Shown here piece after piece: positions 1 through 7,267 of a DNA stretch of 16,701 nt. Every line of letters begins with the position of its first letter. Within the stretch, counting starts at the first letter, position 1. Location of the stretch: positions 1-16,701 of the forward strand of contig CALCUH010000053.1 of assembly GCA_937907165.1 (NCBI GenBank), written 5' to 3'. Position numbers and translations under genes: made by a program. Source of the DNA: an uncultured Bacteroidales bacterium. GTDB taxonomy: Bacteria; Bacteroidota; Bacteroidia; Bacteroidales; Paludibacteraceae. The notes under the pieces were generated by a model, which was given only the letters and a program-made list of their open reading frames with translations, had not been told where the DNA came from and made no database searches.

Positions 1-41
1 CTCGTAATTATAAATCATAATCAACTTAAAAGGAAAAAACA

Positions 42-800
42 ATGGCAGATAATAATATGAAAGTCAACTTGAAGGTTTGGCGTCAAGCCGGCCCGAAAGA
101 AAAAGGTGATTTTGTTACTTACGAGGGCGTAGAGACAACACCTGATACCTCCTTTTTGGAGACCTTGGATATCTTGAACGAGAGTTTGGTTGAGAAGGGC
201 GAAGAGCCTATCGTATTCGACCACGATTGTCGTGAGGGTATCTGCGGTATGTGTTCTTTGTTCATCAATGGTCATCCGCACGGACCTGCTACTGGCGCTA
301 CTACTTGCCAGTTGTATATGCGTCGTTTCAAGGATGGTGAGACTATCACCGTTGAGCCTTGGCGTTCGGCTGCGTTCCCTGTTATCAAAGACTTGATGGT
401 GAACCGTAACGCATTCGACCAGATCCAACAAGCTGGTGGATATGTTTCATTCAACTGTGGAGGTGCTCAGGACGCTAACGCAATTCCTATCTCTAAGGTT
501 GACGCTGACGAGGCTATGGATTCCGCTACTTGCATCGGTTGTGGCGCTTGCGTTGCAGCTTGTAAGAACGGTTCGGCTATGTTGTTCGTTTCCGCTAAGG
601 TTTCTCAATTCGCTCTCCTTCCACAAGGACGCGTTGAAGCTGTTAAGCGTGTAAAGGCGATGGTAGCTAAGATGGATGAGTTGGGATTCGGTAACTGTAC
701 CAACACCCGCGCTTGTGAGGCTGAATGTCCTAAGTGCATCTCTATCAGCAACATCGCTCGTATGAACCGTGAGTTCATCTCAGCTAAATTCAAAGACTAA
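42..800 (+). CDS. sdhB: Fumarate reductase/succinate dehydrogenase iron-sulfur subunit
   Basis: This is the iron-sulfur subunit that passes electrons between the flavoprotein subunit and the membrane quinone pool in succinate dehydrogenase/quinol:fumarate reductase, at the inner face of the membrane. The 252-residue product is full length for the Bacteroidetes type. The plant-ferredoxin-like [2Fe-2S] ligands are visible as CREGICGMC (C63, C68, C71) plus C89. The [4Fe-4S] motif CIGCGAC lies at 164-170 with C174. The third cluster uses the cysteines at 219-232 (the CEAECPKC segment). The start ATG follows an A-rich leader with AAAAGGA, as usual in this phylum. The cytochrome and flavoprotein genes would lie upstream of the window. 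A strong terminator follows directly, so this is the end of the operon. Confidence 0.97.
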   Translation: MADNNMKVNLKVWRQAGPKEKGDFVTYEGVETTPDTSFLETLDILNESLVEKGEEPIVFDHDCREGICGMCSLFINGHPHGPATGATTCQLYMRRFKDGETITVEPWRSAAFPVIKDLMVNRNAFDQIQQAGGYVSFNCGGAQDANAIPISKVDADEAMDSATCIGCGACVAACKNGSAMLFVSAKVSQFALLPQGRVEAVKRVKAMVAKMDELGFGNCTNTRACEAECPKCISISNIARMNREFISAKFKD

Positions 801-821
801 TTATTAATTTCTTATAGTCTG

Positions 822-853
822 AAGCCTGGCAATAATTTTGCCAGGCTTTTTTA
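822..853 (+). terminator. Intrinsic terminator of the sdhB operon
   Basis: A perfect 11-bp stem (AAGCCTGGCAA pairing with TTGCCAGGCTT) with a 5-base loop is followed by a T-rich tract, 21 bases after the sdhB stop codon. Confidence 0.93.
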
Positions 854-890
854 TTTTTTATATAATATAACGTAAAAAATACACAAAATA

Positions 891-922
891 TTTGGAGAAT
901 AGAAAAACCTACTATATATTTG
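891..922 (+). promoter_or_regulatory. Bacteroidetes-type promoter
   Basis: TTTG at 891-894 and TATATTTG at 915-922 are separated by 20 bases, matching the sigma-ABfr consensus (-33 TTTG, -7 TAnnTTTG). It would start a transcript about 40 bases before the ATG at 967. Confidence 0.7.
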
Positions 923-966
923 TCATATCAAATTAACGGAGTATTAACTAATAAAAGATAAGTTGT

Positions 967-1515
967 ATGTTAGATTTAAAGACAGGACGTTTCGTCATTA
1001 ATGCGGAGAAAGGGTGGGAGTTACATCCTTTCATGACACGTGAGGAATTCATGGCTTCCGATTTCTTCAAATCGGAGCATCTGATCAGGGATAATTTTGA
1101 CATTAACAGTCCAATTTTCTTCTTCAAAGGAGTGAAGATAGATGGATATGAAATGTTTATGAGAGTTTTCTTGCGAGGCAATTTCCGAAAAAAAAATAAA
1201 TACGTAAAAAAGATACAGTTGGTTTCGAAGGAAGCCATTGAGTTTTATGATCGATCATACGATGAAACGTGGGAACAGGCTGCATACGAGGTGAAGCGTT
1301 TGCACGATAAGTTTTTAATGCATGAGACCGGTTTGGATGAAGGTCATATGGATGGAGGGAAGGAGAATGATTTTATGGTCGAATGGGGTTCCTTCAGTTC
1401 AAGTATCTGTTTGATGCATCAGCCGGAAATAGTGATTTCAATAGATTATGACAACTTGACGGAAGAGGATAGAAAAGAGTTGGATAAAATAGGTGATGAT
1501 ATGTTGTGGTCATAA
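967..1515 (+). CDS. Hypothetical cytoplasmic protein, 182 aa
   Basis: I do not recognise the family. The product has no signal peptide or membrane segment and is charged, with a basic, aromatic middle (residues about 60-95) and an acidic C-terminus. The N-terminal segment MLDLKTGRFVINAEKGWELH looks like the start of a small stand-alone domain. The ATG at 967 is placed about 40 bases after a good promoter. The next gene begins 33 bases after its stop, so the two are probably one transcription unit. A small acidic protein beside a larger unknown protein could be an immunity/effector pair, but nothing in the sequence proves it. Confidence 0.75.
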   Translation: MLDLKTGRFVINAEKGWELHPFMTREEFMASDFFKSEHLIRDNFDINSPIFFFKGVKIDGYEMFMRVFLRGNFRKKNKYVKKIQLVSKEAIEFYDRSYDETWEQAAYEVKRLHDKFLMHETGLDEGHMDGGKENDFMVEWGSFSSSICLMHQPEIVISIDYDNLTEEDRKELDKIGDDMLWS

Positions 1516-1548
1516 AGGAGAAACCTGTGAATTAAAAATTATTTTATT

Positions 1549-3006
1549 ATGAAAAATGAAGCCGAGCAATTGAACTCTGCCTCCGAATGGCAGGGTAGTG
1601 ATAGATATGCGGGTATAGATACCTATGAGAAAGTTCAGTTAAAGGCAGGGACCGAGATTTGCGCATTGGCCTCTTATTCACCGTCTGGCGAGATGAATCC
1701 ATGTGAATATCTGTTTCCGAGAGAAGAGTTGAATCAAATCGAGAATGATTCCATTAAGCTCAACCGCGGTTTGCAGATAGCGCCATGGAACAAACCCTTG
1801 ACCGAATTTTGTTCCTATCGTAGTGAGGTGGTGATGTTTGCGTTGCAGAAGGACCTGGTGTTGGAAACGGGTAAAGTGGTCGAGAATACCGCTTACGGCG
1901 AAGGAGGTATGACGCAATATTACATGCCGAAAACTCAATTTAGTGATTGTCTTAAAAACGGAGATTTAAAACAAGTGCGTTTCGGAGAATCCTCCAAGGT
2001 TTTACTATTGGAGAATAGTAGTATTTCTATCACTGAATATGAAGATATTGTCAAGCACAATGACCAACTGTTACTTCGCCGTAATTTATTTTGTCATCAA
2101 AAGGCGAAACTGGACACGTTAGAAATCATTCAAAATTCTCCTGATCCGGAGAGCGTCAAAAAAGCGGAAGATAATTTGAAGAAACTTAATGCGGATATTG
2201 CTGATTTAAAGCAAACGTTAAAAGACTCTATAAAAGAAATCGGACCGGTGGCTTCCCCATTATACGACAGTTTGAACAAGCAGTTGTCTACCGAAATCGC
2301 CTACCGAGAGAATCACCCAGATCATCTTGTGCTGAACAATGTGGTGACGAAGCGGAAAGAATTAAGCGTTACCGATACGGTGTTAGGCAATTCAAGCGTG
2401 AATGTGGTAGTGTTGTCGGAAAAGAGTAGGGCGGAGGAGATCGGCGAGAACTTATTCAGAAAAATAGATGGTTATAAAGAGGGGAGTGATGGTAACCCGA
2501 TAGATGTGAAGCGGCAAGGCTTGTGGGACGTTATGAACATCAATCGCATCAATCAGGAGTCTAGAGAAATGATGCAGACCACCGCATTGCGTCAACGAGA
2601 TTACAGCCAAGTGCAGACGCTCGCATTTCAAGGGCGGGATGGGACATTCAAGGAGTGTAAGCTCTCTGATTATTTCACGGAAGCGTCGGTCGCTAAGATT
2701 CAGAACACCCGTAATGGTCAGTTGACCGACTTATTAGAGATGAAAGACGGGACAAAGGCGAAACTATACATAGAGGGGAACAAGGCGCAGCTCTATTTGC
2801 CGCAGAAGGAAGAGGTCCTCGTGAAGCAGGTGGATAAGTTACCTATGGACCATTCGCAGAAGAAAGCGTTGCTTGCGGGCAGCTGCATGATGGGAATGCG
2901 GATAGATAGGGAACTGAATGCGATAGTGCGCGGCAACTCGGCGCCACAGGTGACTCCGGCCAAGGTATGTCATGTGAAGCGTACCGTTTCCAGAGGCATT
3001 TCATAG
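1549..3006 (+). CDS. Hypothetical protein, 485 aa, with central coiled coil
   Basis: Family not recognised. There is no signal peptide or membrane span. The N-terminal 130 residues are compact and rich in aromatic and cysteine residues (for example PCEYLFPREEL and LNRGLQIAPW). Residues about 165-235 have the heptad-like lysine/leucine/aspartate pattern of a coiled coil. The C-terminal third contains a short segment resembling the 'TVLLKDGTKAKLYIEG' style of Bacteroidetes mobile-element proteins of the DUF3945/4099 kind, but this is weak. Base composition and codon use match the host-like flank rather than the AT-rich cassettes. It lies 33 bases after the 182-aa gene and is probably co-transcribed with it. 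Confidence 0.8.
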   Translation: MKNEAEQLNSASEWQGSDRYAGIDTYEKVQLKAGTEICALASYSPSGEMNPCEYLFPREELNQIENDSIKLNRGLQIAPWNKPLTEFCSYRSEVVMFALQKDLVLETGKVVENTAYGEGGMTQYYMPKTQFSDCLKNGDLKQVRFGESSKVLLLENSSISITEYEDIVKHNDQLLLRRNLFCHQKAKLDTLEIIQNSPDPESVKKAEDNLKKLNADIADLKQTLKDSIKEIGPVASPLYDSLNKQLSTEIAYRENHPDHLVLNNVVTKRKELSVTDTVLGNSSVNVVVLSEKSRAEEIGENLFRKIDGYKEGSDGNPIDVKRQGLWDVMNINRINQESREMMQTTALRQRDYSQVQTLAFQGRDGTFKECKLSDYFTEASVAKIQNTRNGQLTDLLEMKDGTKAKLYIEGNKAQLYLPQKEEVLVKQVDKLPMDHSQKKALLAGSCMMGMRIDRELNAIVRGNSAPQVTPAKVCHVKRTVSRGIS

Positions 3007-3064
3007 GAAAAATTTCTCACTTTTTGTAGTGGTTTTATCTATCTGTCGTGAAATAGATCTTGGG

Positions 3065-3094
3065 TTGCATATCATCGTCTTTTTTGTATTTTTG
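3065..3094 (+). promoter_or_regulatory. Bacteroidetes-type promoter of the META lipoprotein
   Basis: TTG at 3065-3067 and TATTTTTG at 3087-3094 are separated by 19 bases, a good match to the -33/-7 consensus, about 20 bases before the ATG at 3114. Confidence 0.75.
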
Positions 3095-3113
3095 TAGGAA
3101 AAGAGAATAACGT

Positions 3114-3548
3114 ATGATGAAAAAGCAATACATATTTCTGATTCTTCTGCTGGTTTTCGCCGGATGTAAATCGACCAAGAAGACGGTGGAGAAAACCTAT
3201 GACAACCCTATGTTGGTGGAGAAGATGTGGGCGGTGACCGCCATCAACGGAAGCGAGCTCCAATATCCGAACCAAGGAGACGTGGCTTATATCGTTTTCG
3301 GGAAAAAGATGAATGTCACAGGTTTCGGCGGTTGCAACAATTTCAGTGGCAAGTATCAGGTTTCAGGAGATAGTATTTTGATTAAGGATGTGGGGGCGAC
3401 GCGGAAAACGTGTTTGGAGCAGCGAATCGAAGACGCATTCTTCAAGGCGTTGGATGGTGTCGTCTCATTCAAGGCGTCTAAAAATAATCTGAAGTTGTAC
3501 GATCAACGGAAGAGAGTGATAATAAACGCCATCATCATTGAGGAATAA
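3114..3548 (+). CDS. META-domain (HslJ-like) outer-membrane lipoprotein
   Basis: The 144-aa product starts with a lipoprotein signal peptide ending in the lipobox VFAGC (C18). The mature part is a single META domain: the W of MWAV, then the hallmark GGCNNFSGKY near residues 72-81, then a TRKTC segment around 102-106. META proteins are small, secreted, stress-associated proteins of unknown mechanism (the HslJ family in E. coli). Two ATGs stand at the start; either fits the signal peptide. It has its own promoter and is monocistronic. Confidence 0.9.
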   Translation: MMKKQYIFLILLLVFAGCKSTKKTVEKTYDNPMLVEKMWAVTAINGSELQYPNQGDVAYIVFGKKMNVTGFGGCNNFSGKYQVSGDSILIKDVGATRKTCLEQRIEDAFFKALDGVVSFKASKNNLKLYDQRKRVIINAIIIEE

Positions 3549-3551
3549 TGT

Positions 3552-3592
3552 AGGCTCTGCGCTATGAGGCTGAAATAGCCCATAGCGAGCCC
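3552..3592 (+). terminator. Hairpin downstream of the META gene
   Basis: CGCTATGAGGCT at 3560-3571 pairs with AGCCCATAGCG at 3577-3587 with one bulge, and the flanking GGCTC/GAGCCC extends the stem. No T-run follows, so it may be a factor-dependent terminator or a folded intergenic element. Confidence 0.4.
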
Positions 3593-3680
3593 GTATTTCA
3601 GCGTTTCCCATCAAGGACGATAGATTTGTCGTAAAAGGAGAAAAAACGTCCCAAAAGCGGGGAAATGCCATCTGTGGTTA

Positions 3681-4019
3681 TTAAGCGACGGGCTGATTAA
3701 CATCCACATCTACTATCTGTATATATCCGCGAAAATTTTGCGAACGTAAAGTAAGTATAACGACAAAAAATACGACCAAGAAACTTACTATGGAAGCTAT
3801 AACCACCATCAAAACACTACATAGTTTTTTATACTTGTTGGAGGTACGGCTATAATAGAACATATAAGTCAGAAACGCAAGCAAGGCAATAATTGCTTGG
3901 GTGACAATGATGTACGCTACCAGATTTTCTACACAAAAAAATTGCTATAAAATTCAGTACGATAGCGAGTAATGTTAGTAAAATAGAGTTGGTAAAAATT
4001 GAGGATTCGATTTGCTCAT
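3681..4019 (-). pseudogene. Degraded small membrane protein
   Basis: The clean part of the reading frame (3681-3884) encodes transmembrane segments such as ASIVSFLVVFFVVILTL and ends in VDVNQPVA. The same protein clearly continues upstream in other frames: a hydrophobic segment ILLTLLAIVLNFIAIF is readable from about 4015, and removing one T from the run near 3940 would join it to LVAYIIVTQAIIALLAFL. The only plausible ATG (4017-4019) is in yet another frame. I read this as one small multi-span membrane protein with at least one frameshift, hence a pseudogene. Its function is unknown. Confidence 0.5.
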
Positions 4020-4238
4020 GGTTATTGTTTTTTAGTTGCTAAATATAGAAAAATGAAAGAAACTACACCAATCAATTGTGATCTCAATTCTTTTATAAGT
4101 TAATTATTGATTATCATACACATTATATACTATTCTAATTTCAATATAATCGATTATCGAGATTAGAATTACACATCATCTTATACAGATGACATAAAGG
4201 TTTTCGTAATGAAAAAATTCAGATAATAATCATATTCT

Positions 4239-4329
4239 TCATTCCTTAACTCCAGACCCGGACAATGCGAAGAATGGCTTAGGGTTACCTTCTTTCGTCA
4301 TCCCCTTAGATAGTAAACCTAATTCAGGA
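4239..4329 (-). pseudogene. Out-of-frame coding remnant downstream of the 4330-4785 gene
   Basis: In the frame shifted by one base from the gene to its right, a protein-like stretch can be read (DPELGLLSKGMTKEGNPKPF, then FALSGSGVKE, then stop). It begins just where the neighbouring frame ends, suggesting the gene once extended to here. The rest of 4020-4238 is AT-rich and I see no gene in it. Confidence 0.35.
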
Positions 4330-4785
4330 TCATTCTTTTATTCGAATTTCAATAGGTTTAAGAATTGTTCTTAAACAGCGGAAAACAACAAGATGTAGCC
4401 ATATAGTTGATTTACCTAAATATTTAGTTATAAATTTTTTCTCTTTCATTGTAAAATGATCGGGGTTTTGAGATCGCAAAACATCTGACAATCCGGTAGA
4501 TGTAAATGCCGTCAGTTCACTTTCTGAAATTCTCAAATTAAATATTCCTTTATCCGTAACATTTTTTATGATTATCTTTTGAACTCCTAACAATTGCTTT
4601 TTTGTTATGGCGGAATCCAACGGGTTGACATATCTCACGTCCTTAAATAATGTAGAGTCTAATTCAAAAATAACTTCGTAATAAAATTTGTCATTCTTTT
4701 CATACCCGGCTAATCTTTGTGCCTGTGCCGAGAATATGCATAAGCATAAGCAAAAAAGCGATACGATATATTGGATGTGTCTCAT
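4330..4785 (-). CDS. Hypothetical secreted protein, possibly 3'-frameshifted
   Basis: From the ATG at 4785 the product is 151 aa with a clear signal peptide (IVSLFCLCLCIFSAQAQ) cleaved after AQA. An upstream ATG at 4815 is less likely because it would bury the signal peptide. The mature part (YYEVIFELDSTLFKDV, VQKIIIKNVTDKGIFNLRIS) resembles small periplasmic Bacteroidetes proteins, but I do not recognise a family. The last 30 residues look unlike protein, and a good coding remnant follows in another frame, so the 3' end may be mutated. Confidence 0.6.
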   Translation of the reverse strand: MRHIQYIVSLFCLCLCIFSAQAQRLAGYEKNDKFYYEVIFELDSTLFKDVRYVNPLDSAITKKQLLGVQKIIIKNVTDKGIFNLRISESELTAFTSTGLSDVLRSQNPDHFTMKEKKFITKYLGKSTIWLHLVVFRCLRTILKPIEIRIKE

Positions 4786-4902
4786 ATTTGCGTCGATGGT
4801 TAATGTGGAAGCCATATGGTTGCGGAGAGATTATTTATAATCACTCTCGACCATAAAATTAGGTAAATAATTTTTATAAATCCTACTATATTATTTCACT
4901 TA

Positions 4903-4988
4903 TGCCCTTTCAGGGCGATTGTGCCGCACCGTTCCTCCCATACCCAGGGCGTTGCCCATGGGCTGTGGAATAATGGGCTTTCAGCCCG
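4903..4988. repeat. Hairpin-rich intergenic element of Bacteroidales
   Basis: Three short GC-rich palindromes stand in a row: GCCCTTTCAGGGC, CCCAGGGCGTTGCCCATGGG and GGGCTTTCAGCCC. The composition differs sharply from the AT-rich surroundings. Elements of this look are dispersed in Bacteroides/Parabacteroides genomes, but I could not check copy number. It lies about 95 bases left of the first cassette repeat. Confidence 0.55.
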
Positions 4989-5082
4989 GAATCGTGGGGG
5001 ATGGTATGGAAATAGTTAAATCTATCGTCTTGAACGTTAATTTGGGGCTGAATCATTCAGAGCATCAAATCCTCTTGTTGCA

Positions 5083-5117
5083 GTTTTAAAGATATATAAT
5101 TACAATTATGTTAAATC
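5083..5117 (+). repeat. dif-like repeat 1, centre TTACAA
   Basis: Leftmost copy; no further copy was found to its left. XerD-type arm at 5106-5116. It opens C1 (209 bp). Confidence 0.9.
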
Positions 5118-5240
5118 TTGATTGGTGGTAACAAGTATTACTTAGACATTGAGGAGGTAAACAATACAGCAGAAGGCAGACATTTCTTTAGGTTTTATTC
5201 AATTACAGAAGATCTAAGTGACAATGCAATTATGATATAA
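5118..5240 (+). pseudogene. C1: 40-aa C-terminal tail of an unknown gene
   Basis: The frame is open from the first base of the cassette, with no start codon of its own, and ends at 5240 with RHFFRFYSITEDLSDNAIMI. The tail is clearly homologous to that in C2 (RHFFRFYSIGDSLSEYAVLL) and more distantly resembles the tails in C6, C10 and C11, which share a Y-x-(H/Y)-S-(V/I)-T motif. The body of the gene is missing, cut off by repeat 1. A small RNA gene converges on it from the right. The protein family is not recognised. Confidence 0.6.
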
Positions 5241-5298
5241 AAAAAAGATACCCAAGTTGCCACCCTGCGCTAGAGCAACTCAGGAGGTCGTGAGTATC
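5239..5298 (-). ncRNA. C1 small structured RNA
   Basis: On the minus strand a TATATTTG -7 box (complement of 5303-5310) is followed by a long hairpin. The outer pair is GATAC/GTATC and an inner stem GTTGC/GCAAC encloses TCTAGCGCAGGGTG. A run of eight T follows, so the same hairpin acts as terminator. The upstream promoter half is cut: the -33 region is repeat 2 sequence. The RNA is related in design to the one in C2, sharing the TAGCG-AGGG-GGCA loop. It is convergent with the protein tail at 5118-5240. Confidence 0.65.
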
Positions 5299-5326
5299 GC
5301 TGCAAATATACAACAAAATTCATCAA

Positions 5327-5361
5327 GTTTTAAAGATATATAATTTCAATTATGTTAAATC
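5327..5361 (+). repeat. dif-like repeat 2, centre TTTCAA
   Basis: Arms identical to the other copies. It closes C1 within the promoter of the C1 RNA and opens C2 (257 bp). Confidence 0.9.
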
Positions 5362-5362
5362 T

Positions 5363-5455
5363 GTAGAGGAAAACAACAACACAGAAGAAAAAAGGCATTT
5401 TTTCAGGTTCTATTCCATAGGAGACAGTCTTAGCGAATATGCTGTATTGCTATAA
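5363..5455 (+). pseudogene. C2: 30-aa C-terminal tail, homologue of the C1 tail
   Basis: The frame is open through repeat 2 into the cassette and ends RHFFRFYSIGDSLSEYAVLL, stop. It matches the C1 tail over its whole length but was cut ten codons further downstream, so the two cassettes descend from similar loci trimmed at different points. No start codon or gene body is present. Confidence 0.6.
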
Positions 5456-5514
5456 AAAATTTGAGACCAATGCCACCCCCTACGCTACAGCCTTAGAGGG
5501 TTTCAAAGGTCTCA
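5454..5514 (-). ncRNA. C2 small structured RNA
   Basis: The minus-strand promoter at 5518-5547 drives a hairpin with outer pair GAGACC/GGTCTC and an internal loop containing CTGTAGCGTAGGGGGTGGCA, followed by T-rich sequence. The loop shares TAGCG(C/T)AGGG and GGCA with the C1 RNA, while the outer stem differs in sequence but keeps pairing. It is convergent with the protein tail on its left. Confidence 0.65.
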
Positions 5515-5517
5515 CTG

Positions 5518-5547
5518 CAAATATACAATAAAATTCATCAATTCCAA
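5518..5547 (-). promoter_or_regulatory. Promoter of the C2 small RNA
   Basis: On the minus strand TTG (5547-5545), 19 bases, then TATATTTG (5525-5518). The sequence ATTGATGAATTTT-TTG before the -7 box recurs almost unchanged in C1, C7, C10 and C13. This copy is complete, unlike those clipped by a repeat. Confidence 0.75.
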
Positions 5548-5551
5548 CAAT

Positions 5552-5635
5552 ATGAGCGAGAAAAACGATACAGTAACTGAAATAACCCATCTCAAGGCAG
5601 TTATCATGGCAGTGTTCCGTTTTAAAGATATATAA
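5552..5635 (+). pseudogene. C2: N-terminal 22 aa of an unknown gene ending in the repeat
   Basis: An ATG divergent from the small-RNA promoter opens MSEKNDTVTEITHLKAVIMA and is cut by repeat 3. The repeat then adds RFKDI and a stop codon. C13 carries the same gene start cut at exactly the same base (after GTGTTCC), although the small RNA beside it is different. Product unknown. Confidence 0.5.
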
Positions 5636-5653
5636 TTACAATTATGTTAAATC
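5619..5653 (+). repeat. dif-like repeat 3, centre TTACAA
   Basis: Supplies the stop of the truncated frame on its left, and two of the three stop-codon bases of the RHS fragment on its right. It opens C3 (798 bp). Confidence 0.9.
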
Positions 5654-5738
5654 AACTCTCCAAGTCACCTATCTTACTGGCGATTCGCTGCGTTCCGGCA
5701 TAGATGTGCTTGGTGTTCGGTAGATGCTTACCATTAGT
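5652..5738 (-). pseudogene. C3: RHS-repeat fragment of a polymorphic-toxin gene
   Basis: The minus-strand frame reads NTKHIYAGTQRIASKIG, the signature of an RHS/YD shell repeat, and then runs into repeat 3, which completes a TGA stop. It lies downstream of the ankyrin immunity gene, where Bacteroidales toxin loci commonly keep spare pieces of shell plus alternative toxin tips. No start codon or complete gene is present. The frame is open upstream to about 5830 without recognisable similarity. Confidence 0.6.
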
Positions 5739-5889
5739 TGATATAATAACCGTTCTACAGTTTTTTTTGAGATTTTGACTCGATGACAACAATCCTTTTT
5801 CTAGTCTTTGCAGACAAATGTAAAACACTGATGGCTACAACATCAATATCTAATGAGCAAAACAAAAAAAATCAATTAACGTCAAAAAG

Positions 5890-6273
5890 CTACTTTTGTT
5901 CAAAAAATTGTAACAAAGGATAATTAATTATAGTTTTAGCTAAACCATATGGAGATACTCCTGATTTATTTTCCTCATTCATATTCGCACCATGCTCTAA
6001 CAGCAAAGTAATTAAAGATGGCTTATAATAAACAGTAGCCATAAACAATGGAGTATTTCCATATCCATTTTTTGAATCTACATTAGCGCCGGAATCTAAT
6101 AATATTTTAGCAATCTCCAATAAATCGTCTTGAACTGCATAATGTAAAGGAGTGAAACTATTTTCATCTTTTTCGTTTACATCAGCACCTTCAGCAATAC
6201 AAGACTTAACCAATTCTGCGTTGTTGTCAAGAACTGCTTCATGCAACTTAAAAATTTTTCTTTCTCTTTTCAT
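5890..6273 (-). CDS. C3: ankyrin-repeat protein, probable immunity protein
   Basis: From the ATG at 6273 the product is 127 aa with about four ankyrin repeats. The best is TPLHYAVQDDLLEIAKILLD (residues 41-60), followed by SGANVD, TPLFMA and LLEHGANMN. There is no signal peptide, so it should act in the cytoplasm. I chose this start over the in-frame ATG at 6348 because it stands one base after the stop codon of the nuclease-toxin tail, the usual coupling of toxin and immunity genes. Ankyrin proteins are a common immunity type for nuclease toxins. The partner toxin is present only as a 58-residue stump, so this would be an orphan immunity gene. Confidence 0.85.
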   Translation of the reverse strand: MKRERKIFKLHEAVLDNNAELVKSCIAEGADVNEKDENSFTPLHYAVQDDLLEIAKILLDSGANVDSKNGYGNTPLFMATVYYKPSLITLLLEHGANMNEENKSGVSPYGLAKTIINYPLLQFFEQK

Positions 6274-6274
6274 C

Positions 6275-6451
6275 TTATCTATTTCTTTTTTCGTATTTAT
6301 GACTTCTGTTAAAACTTGGATTTTCCCACTGATAGAGTTTTGGATCATTCATCCTGTCATTGAATTGCTTTTGCGTCAAACCTTCCGACTCTGCCTTCTG
6401 TTTTTCTCTCCAGAATTCATGACCAGGCTTATGTCCTAAATCTGGTTTTCC
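6275..6451 (-). pseudogene. C3: C-terminal tail of a GH-E/HNH-type nuclease toxin
   Basis: The frame is open from the first base next to repeat 4 and encodes 58 residues including LGHKPGHEFWREKQKAESEG and NPSFNRSHKYEKRNR. These are hallmarks of the GH-E branch of the HNH/EndoVII nuclease fold found as the C-terminal tip of RHS and other polymorphic toxins. The catalytic GH...E cluster is kept, but the rest of the domain and the delivery part are missing. Its TAA is one base before the ankyrin gene. It cannot be translated as an active toxin from here because it has no start. Confidence 0.8.
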
Positions 6452-6486
6452 GTTTTAAAGATATATAATTTCAATTATGTTAAATC
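6452..6486 (+). repeat. dif-like repeat 4, centre TTTCAA
   Basis: Cuts the nuclease-toxin gene on its left. It opens C4 (261 bp). Confidence 0.9.
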
Positions 6487-6488
6487 TA

Positions 6489-6572
6489 TAAAAAAAAACG
6501 GCCACCTTTACGATGGTCGTTTGGAGTTTTTTGGTCCTGAGCGGATTACTCCCACTTAGCACATTACTTCCG
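6489..6572 (-). ncRNA. C4 small RNA with intrinsic terminator
   Basis: The minus-strand promoter at 6578-6608 is followed by about 45 bases able to fold (AGTGG/CCGCT and GGGAGT/ACTCC pairings). Then comes a classic terminator: ACGACCATC pairing with GGTGGCCGT and nine T. The sequence is unrelated to the C1/C2 and C6/C10 RNAs, but the cassette layout (RNA pointing left, clipped gene start pointing right) is the same as in C2 and C13. Confidence 0.6.
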
Positions 6573-6577
6573 TGTTG

Positions 6578-6608
6578 CTAACCTACAACAATTTTTCAAA
6601 TTAGCAAA
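6578..6608 (-). promoter_or_regulatory. Promoter of the C4 small RNA
   Basis: On the minus strand TTTG (6608-6605), 19 bases, TAGGTTAG (6585-6578). The spacing is exact; the -7 box differs from TAnnTTTG at one base. It abuts the start of the divergent frame at 6611. Confidence 0.6.
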
Positions 6609-6610
6609 AT

Positions 6611-6754
6611 ATGATGAAGGAATTTTTAAAAGACGTGTGGAACCCGTTCGTCGACTTCCTCCGCAGGAACGGGCACTGGAAACACATCGCGGCGGGGTTC
6701 GCCCTCGGTCTCTTATCCGTCCTCTTCGCCATCCTGGCGGGTCTCATGTTTTAA
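6611..6754 (+). pseudogene. C4: 5' part of a phage-type small membrane protein gene
   Basis: ATGATG opens 46 residues including VWNPFVDFLRRNGHWKHIAA followed by a hydrophobic helix (GLLSVLFAILAGL). Repeat 5 begins within the last ATG, so the repeat provides TTTTAA and ends the frame after one helix. Proteins starting like this are common in Bacteroidales prophages and are normally longer, with a second hydrophobic segment. This gene is therefore cut. GC content and codon use are visibly higher than in the other cassettes. Confidence 0.6.
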
Positions 6755-6782
6755 AGATATATAATTTCAATTATGTTAAATC
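6748..6782 (+). repeat. dif-like repeat 5, centre TTTCAA
   Basis: Same centre as repeat 4, so C4 is flanked by matching sites. It opens C5 (450 bp). Confidence 0.9.
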
Positions 6783-6798
6783 TCAAGCTTGACACAGT

Positions 6799-7155
6799 TT
6801 AGTTTACATAACCCATATAAAAGGAATCTATACAATCATAAATTTTTCGAATAAACACATTTGCCAACAACAAAAGAATCATCAATATTATTAAATAAAA
6901 AGCATGGATATGGGTTTTATGCACACTGAATGCCGAATAGACAAACAGAAATATAGAGAATAATATATATATACAAACTGTCAAAATAAATGAAGATCCA
7001 ATGCGCACACAAAGAGGATGCTTTTCCCCAAGGAAAAGACTAAAAACATAATTAGCAAAAAGTTCAAAGGCAAGTATCGCAACTAAAATCCAAATATACT
7101 TTGGAATTTTTGCTGTGATTTTTTTCAAACAATCAAGAATTACACCTACTCGCAT
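6799..7155 (-). CDS. C5: small integral membrane protein, candidate immunity protein
   Basis: The 118-aa product has a short basic N-terminus and about four hydrophobic segments (for example YIWILVAILAFELFANYVF, SSFILTVCIYILFSIFLFVY and HAFYLIILMILLLLANVFI). No family is recognised. Small multi-span proteins of this kind are frequent immunity partners of membrane- or envelope-targeting toxins. To its right, at 7188-7232, a frame open from the repeat reads NCTNQMVSGNVANKE, stop, which may be the clipped tail of the partner gene. That stretch is too short to classify. C5 holds no other gene. Confidence 0.7.
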   Translation of the reverse strand: MRVGVILDCLKKITAKIPKYIWILVAILAFELFANYVFSLFLGEKHPLCVRIGSSFILTVCIYILFSIFLFVYSAFSVHKTHIHAFYLIILMILLLLANVFIRKIYDCIDSFYMGYVN

Positions 7156-7232
7156 ATTATAACTAATTTGTTTACTTATTTTTCTACTTATTCTTTATTG
7201 GCTACATTTCCTGAAACCATTTGGTTTGTACA

Positions 7233-7267
7233 GTTTTAAAGATATATAATCACAATTATGTTAAATC
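7233..7267 (+). repeat. dif-like repeat 6, centre TCACAA
   Basis: First copy of the TCACAA class. It opens C6 (231 bp). Confidence 0.9.

Noticed and set aside
21..454. Minus-strand frames opposite sdhB
   Set aside because: They are antisense shadows of a highly conserved gene, with no promoter or homology of their own.
5011..5022. A degenerate repeat copy left of repeat 1
   Set aside because: Only ATAGTTAAATC resembles the right end of the repeat; the centre and left arm are absent, so it is probably chance.
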